Shown here one piece after another: positions 54,649 to 63,802 of a stretch of 64,000 bases of DNA (position 1 is the stretch's first letter; the number at the start of each line of letters is the position of its first letter). Source of the stretch: Bradyrhizobium iriomotense (lineage in GTDB: Bacteria > Pseudomonadota > Alphaproteobacteria > Rhizobiales > Xanthobacteraceae); contig NZ_JAFCJZ010000001.1 in assembly GCF_018130765.1 (NCBI RefSeq), positions 558,001-622,000 of the forward strand, read 5' to 3'. The translations under genes and the position numbers were made by a program. A model generated the notes under the pieces. That model did not search any database. It was not told the origin of the DNA and saw nothing but the letters and a program-made list of their open reading frames with translations.

Positions 54649-55509
54649 CTACTCGGCCGAAGCCTTGGCGTGCTGCTCGGAGGACTCCAGCGCGGCCTGG
54701 CTCAGGCTGCGCCGGCGCCAGATGGTGCCGACCACCAGCACGACGACGACGCCGAGCGCTGCACAGAAATATTCGCCGCCTGACCCGCCATGGCCGAATT
54801 GCGGTGGGATGCGGAACGTGCCGAGGATCGAATCCAGCGACGCGCCGAGCGGACCATCGAACAGCGTGTGCAGCCTCGGCGCGATGCCGGGATCGGTCGC
54901 GATCACCTCGCCCGCGATCCAGCCGAGCAGCGCCGCACCGGCCCACACCAGCACCGGCAGCTTTGCGAGCAGCGCCATGATGAGGGCCGCACCTGCGACG
55001 ATCAGCGGAACGCTGATGGCAAGGCCGAGGATCAGGAGCGGCACGCTGCCATTGGCGGCGGCTGCGACCGCAATGACGTTGTCGAGAGACATGACGATGT
55101 CGGCGACGACGACGATCTGCACCGCCTGCCACAGATGCGAGGCGGACTCGACGCCGTCCTCGTCTTCTTCTTCAGGCACCAGCAGCTTGGCCGCGATCAC
55201 GATCAGCGCGAGGCCGCCGACGAGCTTGAGATACGGCAGCTCCATCAGGCTCGCGACGATGCCGGTGAAGATGATCCGCAGCAGCACGGCCGCGCCAGCA
55301 CCGAAGATCATGCCCCACAGCCGGTGCCGCGGCTTCAGGCCGCGGCAGGCGAGCGCGATCACCAGCGCGTTGTCGCCGGAGAGCAGGATATTGATCCAGA
55401 TGATCTTGCCGACCGCAATCCAGAAGGTCGGTTCGGCCATCTCATTGCGGAACTGGGTGAAGAATGCCCCGATCGTAGCGGGATCGAAGATCTGCCAGAG
55501 CCAGTTCAC
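54649..55509 (-). CDS. TerC-family integral membrane protein
   Basis: 286 residues with seven or eight transmembrane helices. IIWINILLSGDNALVIALACRGL and QIVVVADIVMSLDNVIAVAAAANG carry the two conserved acidic S-x-D-N motifs of TerC/Alx exporters. LLVPEEEDEDG is an acidic cytoplasmic loop. Relatives export manganese or protect against tellurite. It converges with the DUF3240 gene only six bases away, so it is not part of the RND operon. Confidence 0.93.
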   Translation of the reverse strand: MNWLWQIFDPATIGAFFTQFRNEMAEPTFWIAVGKIIWINILLSGDNALVIALACRGLKPRHRLWGMIFGAGAAVLLRIIFTGIVASLMELPYLKLVGGLALIVIAAKLLVPEEEDEDGVESASHLWQAVQIVVVADIVMSLDNVIAVAAAANGSVPLLILGLAISVPLIVAGAALIMALLAKLPVLVWAGAALLGWIAGEVIATDPGIAPRLHTLFDGPLGASLDSILGTFRIPPQFGHGGSGGEYFCAALGVVVVLVVGTIWRRRSLSQAALESSEQHAKASAE

Positions 55510-55553
55510 AGTTAAGTCCTTCCCCCGTCGATATTAACCTGTCGGCTGATCGA

Positions 55554-55976
55554 TCAGCCGACGATCTCGTTGCCCGAGAAGAACTGCGCGATCTCGATCG
55601 CCGCGGTCTCCGGGGCGTCCGAACCGTGCGCGGAGTTCTCGCCGATCGACTTTGCGTAGAGCTTGCGGATGGTGCCTTCGGCCGCCTTGGACGGATCGGT
55701 CGCACCCATCGCGTCGCGATACTTGGCGATCGCGTTCTCGGCTTCCAGCACCTGGACGACGACCGGACCCGAGGTCATGAACTCGACGAGCTCGCCGAAG
55801 AACGGACGGGCCTTGTGGACGGCATAAAAGGTCTCGGCCTGTTCCTTGGTCATGCGGATGCGCTTCTGCGCGACGATCCGCAAGCCCGCCTTCTCGATCA
55901 CGGCGTTGACCGCACCGGTCAGGTTACGCGCGGTCGCATCGGGCTTGATGATCGAGAAAGTGCGTTCGAGGGCCAT
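55554..55976 (-). CDS. ndk: Nucleoside diphosphate kinase
   Basis: 140 residues, the standard length. [52 protein letters not shown] and the active-site N-S-A-H-G-S-D (His phosphorylated) are intact, ending EIAQFF. It equilibrates nucleoside triphosphates. TerC follows 44 bases downstream in the same direction. Confidence 0.98.
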   Translation of the reverse strand: MALERTFSIIKPDATARNLTGAVNAVIEKAGLRIVAQKRIRMTKEQAETFYAVHKARPFFGELVEFMTSGPVVVQVLEAENAIAKYRDAMGATDPSKAAEGTIRKLYAKSIGENSAHGSDAPETAAIEIAQFFSGNEIVG

Positions 55977-56289
55977 AATCTTGTCCTTGAGAAGAAGTCG
56001 GTGGTTTTCGAGTTGCGGGGCTTATATCGGCGCCTTTGCCGGACGGCAAGCGACCGCCGAAACGGCCCTCACAGACGCTTCGCCGCAGGCCGCCCCGCCA
56101 TACCTAGGCATGGATTACCGAGATTTCACCCAGATGAACCGAATCTGAAGCCCCCATTCAGGGTTTGGTTCAGCCTCGCCGGCGTAAGGTCGGGCCTATC
56201 GAAACCGAAGCCTGAGCAACAGGCGGACCGTTTCGGCGGCCTTTCCATCGACGCGATAGCCCCGCGCCGGCAGTTTTGAGGAGATCACC
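55977..56289. other. Gap with ndk promoter and a compound hairpin, no gene seen
   Basis: 313 bases between divergent ndk and the glycine/histidine-rich gene. TGAACC (56135-56140) and GGTTCA (56167-56172) form outer arms, with CTGAA and TTCAG as inner arms around GCCCCCA. It could be a regulator site or structured leader for the gene at 56290. GAGGAGA lies seven bases before that gene's ATG. Confidence 0.45.
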
Positions 56290-56541
56290 ATGTTGAGGAA
56301 ACTTTCGCTTGCCGCCGTCGCCGCGGTCGCGCTGGGTGCCGCGCTGGCGCCGACCTCGGCCTCCGCGCACTGGCATGGCGGCGGCTGGGGCTGGCACGGC
56401 GGCGGCTGGCACCACGGCTACGGCTGGGGTGGCCCGCGCTTCTATGCCCCCGTCTCCTACGGCTATGGCGGCTGCTATGTGCGCCGGCTGGTCCCGACCC
56501 CCTGGGGACCCCGCTGGCGGCTGATCAACCGCTGCTACTGA
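56290..56541 (+). CDS. Secreted glycine/histidine/tryptophan-rich protein
   Basis: 83 residues. The signal peptide MLRKLSLAAVAAVALGAALAPTSASA is cleaved before HWHGGGWGWHGGGWHHGYGWGG, a Gly-His-Trp repeat that could bind metal. The end, YGGCYVRRLVPTPWGPRWRLINRCY, has two cysteines and is a pattern common to many small rhizobial secreted proteins. It is a conserved hypothetical; metal binding is inference from composition. A strong terminator follows at 56606. Confidence 0.85.
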   Translation: MLRKLSLAAVAAVALGAALAPTSASAHWHGGGWGWHGGGWHHGYGWGGPRFYAPVSYGYGGCYVRRLVPTPWGPRWRLINRCY

Positions 56542-56605
56542 GCCCGACAGCACCTTCTTAAAGCACCTTCCAACGGTACCTAAGCCCCCCAAGGTACCTC
56601 CTAGA

Positions 56606-56642
56606 GAGGCCCCGGTGATCCCCCCGCCGGGGCCTCGTTTTT
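56606..56642 (+). terminator. Strong intrinsic terminator
   Basis: GAGGCCCCGG (56606-56615) and CCGGGGCCTC (56627-56636) are a perfect 10-bp stem with an 11-base loop, directly followed by GTTTTT. It lies 65 bases after the stop of the glycine/histidine-rich gene. Confidence 0.9.
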
Positions 56643-56690
56643 GGGCAGCGACGGCGAATTCATACAATTTTTGCTAGAACGCCACGCATT

Positions 56691-56719
56691 CCCCACAAAT
56701 GGCGAAACCATTTGGGGGG
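56691..56719. promoter_or_regulatory. Long hairpin upstream of small plus-strand gene
   Basis: CCCC-A-CAAATGG (56691-56702), loop CGAAA, CCATTTGGGG (56708-56717): eleven paired bases with one bulged A. It is 47 bases before the ATG at 56766. It could be an operator or a leader structure. No T-run follows. Confidence 0.4.
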
Positions 56720-56765
56720 TCAATGACTTGGTACCGTGTCATTACTCTGCAGCATGGAACCCGTC

Positions 56766-56939
56766 ATGACCGGCCGTCTTGCCAATGACAGCGAACAGAT
56801 CGATCGGCGCACCAGCCGCGCGATCTGCGATGCCGTGGGCGAACGGCTCCAGCAGAGCCTGAGGCCCGAACCCCGCTTGCCCACACATCTCGAGCAGCTC
56901 CTGAACGAGCTGAAGCGGCGCGAGCGCGAGACGCACTGA
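56766..56939 (+). CDS. 57-residue hypothetical protein
   Basis: ATG 56766, with GGAA seven bases upstream, to TGA 56939; ATG 56754 is an alternative. The sequence IDRRTSRAICDAVGERLQQSL and LPTHLEQLLNELKRRERE is helical and charged. The pattern is vaguely like small Rhizobiales proteins of the NepR size class but lacks a match I can defend. The ABC-F gene starts 46 bases downstream and may be co-transcribed. Confidence 0.55.
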   Translation: MTGRLANDSEQIDRRTSRAICDAVGERLQQSLRPEPRLPTHLEQLLNELKRRERETH

Positions 56940-56985
56940 CGGAAAAACGAGTTGCGTTCGGCGCGCCTTGCGGTGACAAGGCCGC

Positions 56986-58848
56986 ATGCTCTCCATCACC
57001 GACCTCTCCATCCGCCTCGCCGGACGCCTTCTGATTGACCAGAGTTCCGTGCAGATCACGCCCGGATCGCGCGTTGGCCTGGTCGGGCGCAATGGCACCG
57101 GCAAGTCGACCCTGTTCAAGGTGATCCGGGGTGAGCTGGCCGCCGAGCACGGCACGGTGACCCTGCCGCCGCGCTGGCGCGTCGGCAGCCTGGCGCAGGA
57201 GGCCCCGAACGGGCCCGAAAGCCTGATCTCGGTCGTGCTGAAGGCCGACCTCGAACGCGACGCGCTGCTGCACGAAGCCGAGCACGCGACCGATCCGCAC
57301 CGGATCGCGGAGATCCAGACCCGGCTCGTCGACATCGACGCGCATTCGGCGCCCGCGCGCGCGGCTGCGATCCTCTCGGGCCTCGGCTTCTCTGCGGCCG
57401 ACCAGCTCCGCCCCTGCGCCGAATTCTCCGGCGGCTGGCGCATGCGCGTCGCGCTCGCCGCGACGCTGTTCGCCGCCCCTGATCTGTTGCTGCTCGACGA
57501 GCCCACCAACTATCTCGACCTCGAGGGAACGCTGTGGCTGGAGGATCACCTCGCGCATTATCCGCGCACGGTGATCGTGATCAGCCACGACCGCGACCTC
57601 CTCGAAAGCTCGGTCGACCAGATCCTGCACCTGGAGCGCGGCAAGCTCACGCTCTACAAAGGCACCTACTCCTCCTTCGAGGAGCAGCGAGCCGCGCGCG
57701 AGCTGCTCGATGCCAAGGCCGTCAAGCGACAAGAGGCCGAGCGCGCCCGCCTGCAGGCCTTCGTCGACCGATTCAAGGCCAAGGCCTCGAAGGCCCGCCA
57801 GGCGCAATCCCGCGTCAAGATGCTGGAGCGGCTGAAGCCGATCACGGCGCTGGTCACCGAGGACGTGCGCGAGATCAGCTTTCCTGCGCCGGAGAAGATC
57901 CTGTCGCCGCCGATCATCGCCGTCGACAACGCCTCGGTCGGTTACGTTCCGGCGAGCCCCGTGCTGGGCCGCGTCACCCTGCGCATCGACAATGACGACC
58001 GCATCGCGCTGCTCGGTGCCAACGGCAACGGCAAGTCGACACTCGTCAAGCTGCTTGCCGGCCGCCTCGCGCCGTTCTCGGGCAAAGTGACCCGCGCGGA
58101 CAAGCTGTCGATCGCCTATTTCGCGCAGCACCAGCTCGACGAATTGAACGAGGACGCCTCCGCCTACGACCACGTCCGCAAGCTGATGGGCGATGCGCCC
58201 GAAGCCAAAGTGCGGGCGCGCGCCGGCGCGATCGGCTTCTCCGGCAAGGCCGCCGACACCAAGGCGGGCAAATTGTCGGGCGGCGAGAAGGCGCGGCTGC
58301 TGCTGGGCCTTGCCACCTTCTTCGGCCCCAACATGATCATCCTGGACGAGCCGACCAACCATCTCGACATCGACAGCCGCGGCGCGCTCGCGGAGGCGAT
58401 CAACGAATTCCCCGGCGCCGTCATCATGGTCTCGCACGACCGCTACCTGATCGAGGCCTGCGCCGACCGGCTCTGGATCGTCGCCGACCGCACCGTCACC
58501 AATTACGACGGCGACCTCGACGAATACCGCCGTCTCGTTCTGTCAACGCGCAATGCCGACCCCGCCCCGCGCGAGCGCGGTGCGCCGAGCGAAAAGCCGC
58601 AGCGCCCGAAGTCGGACAATCGCGGCTCGCTGAAGAAGCGCATCGCGGAGGCCGAAGCCGAGATCGCCCGCGTCAGCGACATCATCGCCAAGATCGACAC
58701 AGCGCTTGCCCTGCCCGACATCTTCACGCGCGATCCCAAGCAGGCCGCGCAACTGTCGAAAGCGCGCGCCAATGCCGCCGACGCGCTGACGCGCGCGGAG
58801 GAGCAATGGCTCGAGGCGAGCGCGCAGTTCGACGAGGCGGCCGGCTAG
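56986..58848 (+). CDS. ABC-F family ATPase (Uup/YheS-type)
   Basis: 620 residues with two ABC domains and no membrane segments. The first has Walker A GRNGTGKST (near residue 34), signature FSGGW and Walker B LLLLDEPTNYLDL. The linker is charged and helical (residues about 235-290), and the second domain has GANGNGKST, LSGGEKARL and IILDEPTNHLDI. A C-terminal coiled-coil tail (about 520-620, KKRIAEAEAEIARVSDII) resembles Uup. ABC-F proteins act on the ribosome E site or on DNA-related processes; this is a housekeeping member, not an obvious resistance protein. Confidence 0.96.
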   Translation: MLSITDLSIRLAGRLLIDQSSVQITPGSRVGLVGRNGTGKSTLFKVIRGELAAEHGTVTLPPRWRVGSLAQEAPNGPESLISVVLKADLERDALLHEAEHATDPHRIAEIQTRLVDIDAHSAPARAAAILSGLGFSAADQLRPCAEFSGGWRMRVALAATLFAAPDLLLLDEPTNYLDLEGTLWLEDHLAHYPRTVIVISHDRDLLESSVDQILHLERGKLTLYKGTYSSFEEQRAARELLDAKAVKRQEAERARLQAFVDRFKAKASKARQAQSRVKMLERLKPITALVTEDVREISFPAPEKILSPPIIAVDNASVGYVPASPVLGRVTLRIDNDDRIALLGANGNGKSTLVKLLAGRLAPFSGKVTRADKLSIAYFAQHQLDELNEDASAYDHVRKLMGDAPEAKVRARAGAIGFSGKAADTKAGKLSGGEKARLLLGLATFFGPNMIILDEPTNHLDIDSRGALAEAINEFPGAVIMVSHDRYLIEACADRLWIVADRTVTNYDGDLDEYRRLVLSTRNADPAPRERGAPSEKPQRPKSDNRGSLKKRIAEAEAEIARVSDIIAKIDTALALPDIFTRDPKQAAQLSKARANAADALTRAEEQWLEASAQFDEAAG

Positions 58849-58871
58849 TTCCTGGGTGCACCGGGCCCTGG

Positions 58872-59543
58872 TCATGCCCCGGTCGGATTGAAGACCGGGC
58901 TGGACCGTTGGCGCGGGATGCGCACGCCGCGCTCGGTCAGGTCGCGCAACTGCACGAACATCATCGCCGTCATCAATGCGTCGTTGAAGGCATCGTGCTG
59001 TCCGAGCGGCGGAATGCAGAGGTCGCGAAGAATCGCGGCGAATGACAGATCGACCGAGGTGTTTGGCGGCGCGTCACCATATTTGCGGTCGTAGTAAAGT
59101 CGCGACACCTCGATGCGTTCGTTCGGCAGCTCAATCCCCACCAGCGGCAGGATGTACTTGTCCAGCATGGCGATGTCGAAATCGACATAGTAGCCGATCA
59201 ACGGGCGCGGCCCGATGAAGTGCAGAAGGCTCGGCAGCACCTTCCAGACGATCGGCGCAGCTTCGACGTCGGACTTGCGCAAGTGGTGAATCCTGATCGC
59301 CTCCGCCCCGAGCTCCCTGTCAGGATGGATGATGGCTTCGAAACGCGCGCTGGTCAGAATCCGATTGCCGCGGATCTTGATCGCGGCGATGGCGACAACG
59401 TCGTCCGTTCGCACGTTCAGACCGGTGGTCTCGCAATCGATGACGACAAACTCGTCATCAGGCGCGCGGCCGAACATGAAGCGGTAGGATTGGTCGCTCA
59501 GGGTTGCCTGGTGCAACAGTCGCTTGATCGCGCGAGGCAGCAT
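58872..59543 (-). CDS. 3'-5' exonuclease, DnaQ-like (DEDDh)
   Basis: 223 residues. FVVIDCETTGLNV (Exo I), GYYVDFDIAMLDKYI (Exo II) and HDAFNDALMTAMMF (Exo III with His and Asp) are intact. The gene starts one base after the stop of the DUF294 gene upstream in the same direction, and this pairing with DUF294-type proteins is a recurring one. Its role in the acetate module is unclear; it may turn over nucleic acids or nucleotides. Confidence 0.92.
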   Translation of the reverse strand: MLPRAIKRLLHQATLSDQSYRFMFGRAPDDEFVVIDCETTGLNVRTDDVVAIAAIKIRGNRILTSARFEAIIHPDRELGAEAIRIHHLRKSDVEAAPIVWKVLPSLLHFIGPRPLIGYYVDFDIAMLDKYILPLVGIELPNERIEVSRLYYDRKYGDAPPNTSVDLSFAAILRDLCIPPLGQHDAFNDALMTAMMFVQLRDLTERGVRIPRQRSSPVFNPTGA

Positions 59544-59544
59544 T

Positions 59545-61347
59545 CTAGAACATGCCGAGCTTGAAATGATGACCGACGATCTCGCGAAACTTCTTCACCA
59601 CCTGCAGTGCATCGCGCAAGAGATGGCGTTCCATGCTGGACAGGTGCGCGGGTCGCACCAAGGTTCCCGATGCGCCGGCGGACGCGGCCAGCTGGCCGTC
59701 GAGCCGAAGCATCAGCAGGAACCGGAAGGCCTGTTTCAGGTCGCGTCCAAAGTCCGCTTGCAGCACGCCGAGATCACAGAGCCGGGAGATGCGTTTGTCA
59801 GTGGAGGTCTCGCGCAGCCCCTGTCCGAGCGCCAGGCTGCGAACGCCGTGCACGATCGGAAAGATGCCGCCTTTCTTGAGGTCGAGCGCGTCCCCCGTGC
59901 CCTCGGACGTGATCAAATTGTTGAAGAGGCCGATCGGCGTCTCGAACGCGTCAACCGCGCGTGCAAAATGGGCCATAAACGTCTGCTCGCCTCGCGTCAT
60001 ATCGATCAGCGCCGTCTTGGCGTCGTCCAGCAGTTGCGGATCGCCCGCGATCGCCTGCGCATCGTAGATGATGGCGACATTCATGTGCGCGGCCTGGTCG
60101 GGAAGCACGATCCAGCGGCGCAGATCTGCGAGATAGTCGGAGAGCGGCCTGGACCATGCCGGATTGCGCACCATGATATCGCCGGGACAGGGGGGAAAGC
60201 CGAAGCTCTCGAGCGCGACGAAGAATTCGTGACGGAACGCCTCCAGGACTTCGCCCTGCACCGGGCCGGCCAGGATCAGGCCGTTGTCCTGGTCGGTCCG
60301 TACGGTCTGCTCCCCCCGCCCCTCGCTTCCCATCACAATCAAGCAGCTGCCGGTGCGTAGCTCGGCCGGCGCGACCATGTCAAACAATCGGGACAGGAGA
60401 CGCCGGTTGAGATCGGAGACGATCTCCGCAATGACCTCCACCTTGACGCCTTGCCGCCGCAGCACGCGCGTTTGCGTCTCGATCTCGCGCGCTGCGGTGG
60501 CAAGGTCCTGCCGGCTCGAGGCGCGATCGATGCGGCCGGCGGTGACCTGGGCGCTTCCTGCCAAAAATCCCAGCAGATCGATCTCCTCCAGGATTCCGAC
60601 GAATTCCTCACCCTCGCGCACGGCAAGCCGCCGCTTGTTGTGCTTGGTCATCAGCAGAAGAGCCGAGGATACGAAATCGTCACGTTGCAAGGAGACGATA
60701 TCGTAGTTCGCGAGCGTGCCCACCGCGGTCTGGATGGACTGGCGCCCCAGCACCACCGCTTTGGACAGGTTCATGCCTGTCACGATGCCGATCCGCTCGC
60801 CGTCCCGGACGAACAGCGCGTTGCTGTTAATCTCGCGCATCAGATGACCGGCGGTCTCGATCGTATCGCTGGCCGCCAGAAACACCGGTGGATGCAGGAA
60901 CAATTCGCCGACCTTGGCGTGCATCAACGAGCCGTAACGCCGCGCCTCCTCGTCGTTGGCGAGCTCGTCCAGCTTCTGGGATATCTCGCGATAGAAGAAC
61001 GCGGCAAAGCGCGGATTTGCCTTGATCAGATCGAGGGCGACCTTCCTGGGGATCACATAGCAGAGCGTCTCGTCGCGCGCGAAAAACTGGTGGCCGCTGT
61101 GATCGTGAACGAGCGCGCGACTGTCGAACGTGTCCTTGGGGCCGAGCAATGCGAGCAGGTCGACCTCGCTCCGCTCCTCGATGATGCCCTTGATCACGAC
61201 ATAGAGCGCCTCCGCCGAAGCGTCGCGCCTGATGATCGCTTCCCCCGGACTGAAGTAGGCGATGTCGAGCGCGGCCCGCAACGTCTCGGCCTCGTTCGGC
61301 GTCAGACGATCGAACGGCGGGTTGCTGATATCGAACGCCTTGGGCAT
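59545..61347 (-). CDS. DUF294 protein: cNMP-binding, CBS pair, nucleotidyltransferase-like
   Basis: 600 residues. The cyclic-nucleotide-binding-like domain (about 10-135) has FSPGEAIIRRDASAEALYVVIKG. Two CBS motifs (about 150-265) include ALFVRDGERIGIVTG and NKRRLAVREGEEFVGILEE. The GlnD-like nucleotidyltransferase region (DUF294, about 320-460) has IVMGSEGRGEQTVRTDQDNGLI with G-S and paired acidic residues. A C-terminal helical region follows. It sits between actP and the exonuclease on one strand. Such proteins adjoin acetate permease genes and probably sense adenylates; target unknown. Confidence 0.92.
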   Translation of the reverse strand: MPKAFDISNPPFDRLTPNEAETLRAALDIAYFSPGEAIIRRDASAEALYVVIKGIIEERSEVDLLALLGPKDTFDSRALVHDHSGHQFFARDETLCYVIPRKVALDLIKANPRFAAFFYREISQKLDELANDEEARRYGSLMHAKVGELFLHPPVFLAASDTIETAGHLMREINSNALFVRDGERIGIVTGMNLSKAVVLGRQSIQTAVGTLANYDIVSLQRDDFVSSALLLMTKHNKRRLAVREGEEFVGILEEIDLLGFLAGSAQVTAGRIDRASSRQDLATAAREIETQTRVLRRQGVKVEVIAEIVSDLNRRLLSRLFDMVAPAELRTGSCLIVMGSEGRGEQTVRTDQDNGLILAGPVQGEVLEAFRHEFFVALESFGFPPCPGDIMVRNPAWSRPLSDYLADLRRWIVLPDQAAHMNVAIIYDAQAIAGDPQLLDDAKTALIDMTRGEQTFMAHFARAVDAFETPIGLFNNLITSEGTGDALDLKKGGIFPIVHGVRSLALGQGLRETSTDKRISRLCDLGVLQADFGRDLKQAFRFLLMLRLDGQLAASAGASGTLVRPAHLSSMERHLLRDALQVVKKFREIVGHHFKLGMF

Positions 61348-61461
61348 TTCGACCTTTCGAGGATGTGGTCTCCAGGCACCCGACGATTGGCCATCGAACG
61401 CGTCGCACCGGCGGGGCCAACCGACCCGGCCGGTGCGGAAACGGTGTCCTTGGACCCTCGT

Positions 61462-63153
61462 TCAGTGAGCCGTCGCCGAAGCAGCTCCGATACCGGTCTG
61501 GGACCGGACATATTGCGCATCAAAGCCATCGCGATCGACCGCGGCGCGCTTGCTGCGATCCAGGATCGAGACCAGCCAGATCCCCGCAAAGGCGATGGCC
61601 ATCGAGAACAGCGCCGGATTGTCCAGCTTGATGGGAGCCGAGCCCTTGGCGAAGCCAAGCGTCACCTCCCAGACCGCCGGCGAGAGCACCACGCCGACGA
61701 CCGCGCTGACCAGACCAAGGAAGCCACCGACCACGGCTCCCCGCGTCGTCAGGCCCTTCCAGAAGATCGACATCACCAGCACGGGGAAATTGCAGGAGGC
61801 GGCGATGGCGAAGGCAAGGCCGACCATGAAGGCGACGTTCTGGTTCTCGAACACGATGCCGAGGAAGATCGCGAGCACGCCAAGCACCAGTGTCGCGATC
61901 TTCGACACGCGGATCTCGTCCTGCTCATTCGCGTTCCCGCCCTTGATCACCATGCCGTAGAGATCGTGGCTGATGGATGATGCCCCCGCCAGAGCCAGCC
62001 CTGAGACGACGGCAAGGATGGTGGCGAAGGCAACGGCCGAAATGAAGCCAAGGAACAGGTTGCCGCCCACGGCGTTCGCAAGGTGAATCGCCGCCATGTT
62101 GGAGCCGCCCTTGATCGCCGCGATTCCGCTCTTGGTCTTCTCGAGGATGCTGCCGTCCAGGAACATCGCATCAGTCGACACCAGCGTGATCGCGCCAAAG
62201 CCGATGATGAAGGTCAGGATATAGAAGTAGCCGATGAAACCCGTGGCGTAGAACACCGACTTGCGGGCAGCCTGGGCGTCCTTCACGGTGAAGAAACGCA
62301 TCAGGATGTGAGGCAGGCCCGCTGTTCCGAACATCAGCGCCAGGCCAAGCGAGATGGCCGAGAGCGGATTGGAGATCAGGGTGCCGGGCTCCATGATCGC
62401 GAGCTTCTTGGGATGCACTTCGGTTGCCTTGGTGAACAGTGCCTCCGGACTGAACCCGAACTTGTAGAGGACGGCTCCAGCCATGAACGTCGCGCCCGAG
62501 AGCAACAGCACCGCCTTGATGATCTGCACCCACGTTGTCGCTTTCATTCCACCGAACGTCACGTAGATCATCATCAGGCCGCCGACCAGGACGACTGCGA
62601 TCCAGTAATCGAGACCGAACAACAGCTGGATCAGCTTGCCGGCTCCGACCATCTGCGCGATCAGGTAGAATGCAACGGTCACCAGCGAGCCGCATGCCGC
62701 CAGGATACGGATCTCGGTCTGCCCGAGACGAAACGACGTGACGTCAGCAAAGGTGAACTTTCCGAGGTTGCGCAACTGCTCGGCGATCAAAAAGGTGACG
62801 ATCGGCCAGCCCACGAGCCAGCCGACCGAGTAGATCAGGCCGTCGTAGCCCGAGGTGTAGACGAGACCCGATATGCCGAGGAACGACGCCGCCGACATGT
62901 AGTCGCCTGCGATCGCAAGTCCGTTCTGGAATCCCGTGATTCCGCCGCCAGCCGAGTAGAAATCTGCGGCCGACGCGGTCCGTTTGGCGGCCCAATAAGT
63001 GATGACGAGCGTCAGGCCGACGAACCCGACGAACATGCCGATGGCCGACCAGTTGGTCGCCTGCTTCGAACCGCCCTCGACGGCGCCGGCGGCGAGCGCG
63101 ATGGTGGGAAGGCTTGCGAGCAGAATTACCGATAGCCAAGCGAATCTCTTCAC
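61462..63153 (-). CDS. actP: Cation/acetate symporter
   Basis: 563 residues, thirteen-helix solute:sodium symporter. An N-terminal helix ([20 protein letters not shown]) leads to [35 protein letters not shown], the ActP-characteristic motif. [49 protein letters not shown] and [14 protein letters not shown] follow. It imports acetate and similar short monocarboxylates with Na+. The start overlaps the DUF485 stop by four bases, coupling it to YjcH. Confidence 0.96.
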   Translation of the reverse strand: MKRFAWLSVILLASLPTIALAAGAVEGGSKQATNWSAIGMFVGFVGLTLVITYWAAKRTASAADFYSAGGGITGFQNGLAIAGDYMSAASFLGISGLVYTSGYDGLIYSVGWLVGWPIVTFLIAEQLRNLGKFTFADVTSFRLGQTEIRILAACGSLVTVAFYLIAQMVGAGKLIQLLFGLDYWIAVVLVGGLMMIYVTFGGMKATTWVQIIKAVLLLSGATFMAGAVLYKFGFSPEALFTKATEVHPKKLAIMEPGTLISNPLSAISLGLALMFGTAGLPHILMRFFTVKDAQAARKSVFYATGFIGYFYILTFIIGFGAITLVSTDAMFLDGSILEKTKSGIAAIKGGSNMAAIHLANAVGGNLFLGFISAVAFATILAVVSGLALAGASSISHDLYGMVIKGGNANEQDEIRVSKIATLVLGVLAIFLGIVFENQNVAFMVGLAFAIAASCNFPVLVMSIFWKGLTTRGAVVGGFLGLVSAVVGVVLSPAVWEVTLGFAKGSAPIKLDNPALFSMAIAFAGIWLVSILDRSKRAAVDRDGFDAQYVRSQTGIGAASATAH

Positions 63154-63452
63154 GAGCGGTTCTCCTCGACAATCTTGCGGATGAGTACGTCGTAGCTGGA
63201 ATTCGCCTTACGGACGTAGATGCCCGTCAGCACAAAGGCGAGCACGATGACAGACAGTCCGATCGGAATACCGATCGTCGTCACGCCGCTGCCCAGTGGT
63301 ATTCCCAGAAACTTGGGAGCGTAGGCCACCAGCAGGATGAAGCCGAAATAGATGACAAGCATGACCGCCGACAGCAGCCAGCCCAGCGAGGAGCGTCGGC
63401 GCACGAGCTCCTGGTAATTCGGATCGCGTTCAATCTTTGCGAGGTTGCTCAC
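63150..63452 (-). CDS. DUF485 membrane protein (YjcH-like)
   Basis: 100 residues from GTG 63452 (AGGGGA eight bases upstream). [35 protein letters not shown] and [28 protein letters not shown] are the two helices and the conserved R-R-R-S-x-L pattern of DUF485. It is the partner of ActP in the same operon, as in E. coli yjcH-actP. The longer open frame upstream is non-coding. Confidence 0.93.
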   Translation of the reverse strand: MSNLAKIERDPNYQELVRRRSSLGWLLSAVMLVIYFGFILLVAYAPKFLGIPLGSGVTTIGIPIGLSVIVLAFVLTGIYVRKANSSYDVLIRKIVEENRS

Positions 63453-63802
63453 GTCAATAATCCCCTGGATGATCCTCTGAAATTTTCTTGCCGTGACGGC
63501 AGCCCCTTCTCTCGGGGAGCCGTTGCAGCCTGCACTGACAGCCGGCCGAGCTCCATGATCCAGATCAAGTGCGGTCGATCCCGCGCGATGTGCCCTCAGC
63601 GGCGCGTCAAGTCGGAAATATCTGCGCCTGTCGACGCAATGGCCCGTGTTGCTTCCGCACATTTGGGATTAGGTTGGACGGAATTTGCGTCAGCGCATCG
63701 CGGATGACCCGGCTCCACGGTCGCGAACGATCGGCATTTTCAGCTCAAGCGATTTCCAACCCAAGCAATATGCAAACAAGCAATGATCAAGGGATACCTC
63801 AA
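63453..63802. other. Acetate operon promoter region, no gene seen
   Basis: 350 bases between the divergent DUF485 gene and the partial methyltransferase. It contains the FNR/FixK-like box at 63555-63568 and an AT-richer block near 63750 that may hold the plus-strand promoter. No coding frame is credible. Confidence 0.55.
63555..63568. promoter_or_regulatory. FNR/FixK-type site candidate
   Basis: ATGAT-CCAG-ATCAA differs from the palindromic consensus TTGAT-N4-ATCAA at one base. It is 103 bases upstream of the DUF485 start and 235 bases before the methyltransferase start. In bradyrhizobia FixK2 and related CRP/FNR proteins use such boxes. Confidence 0.45.
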
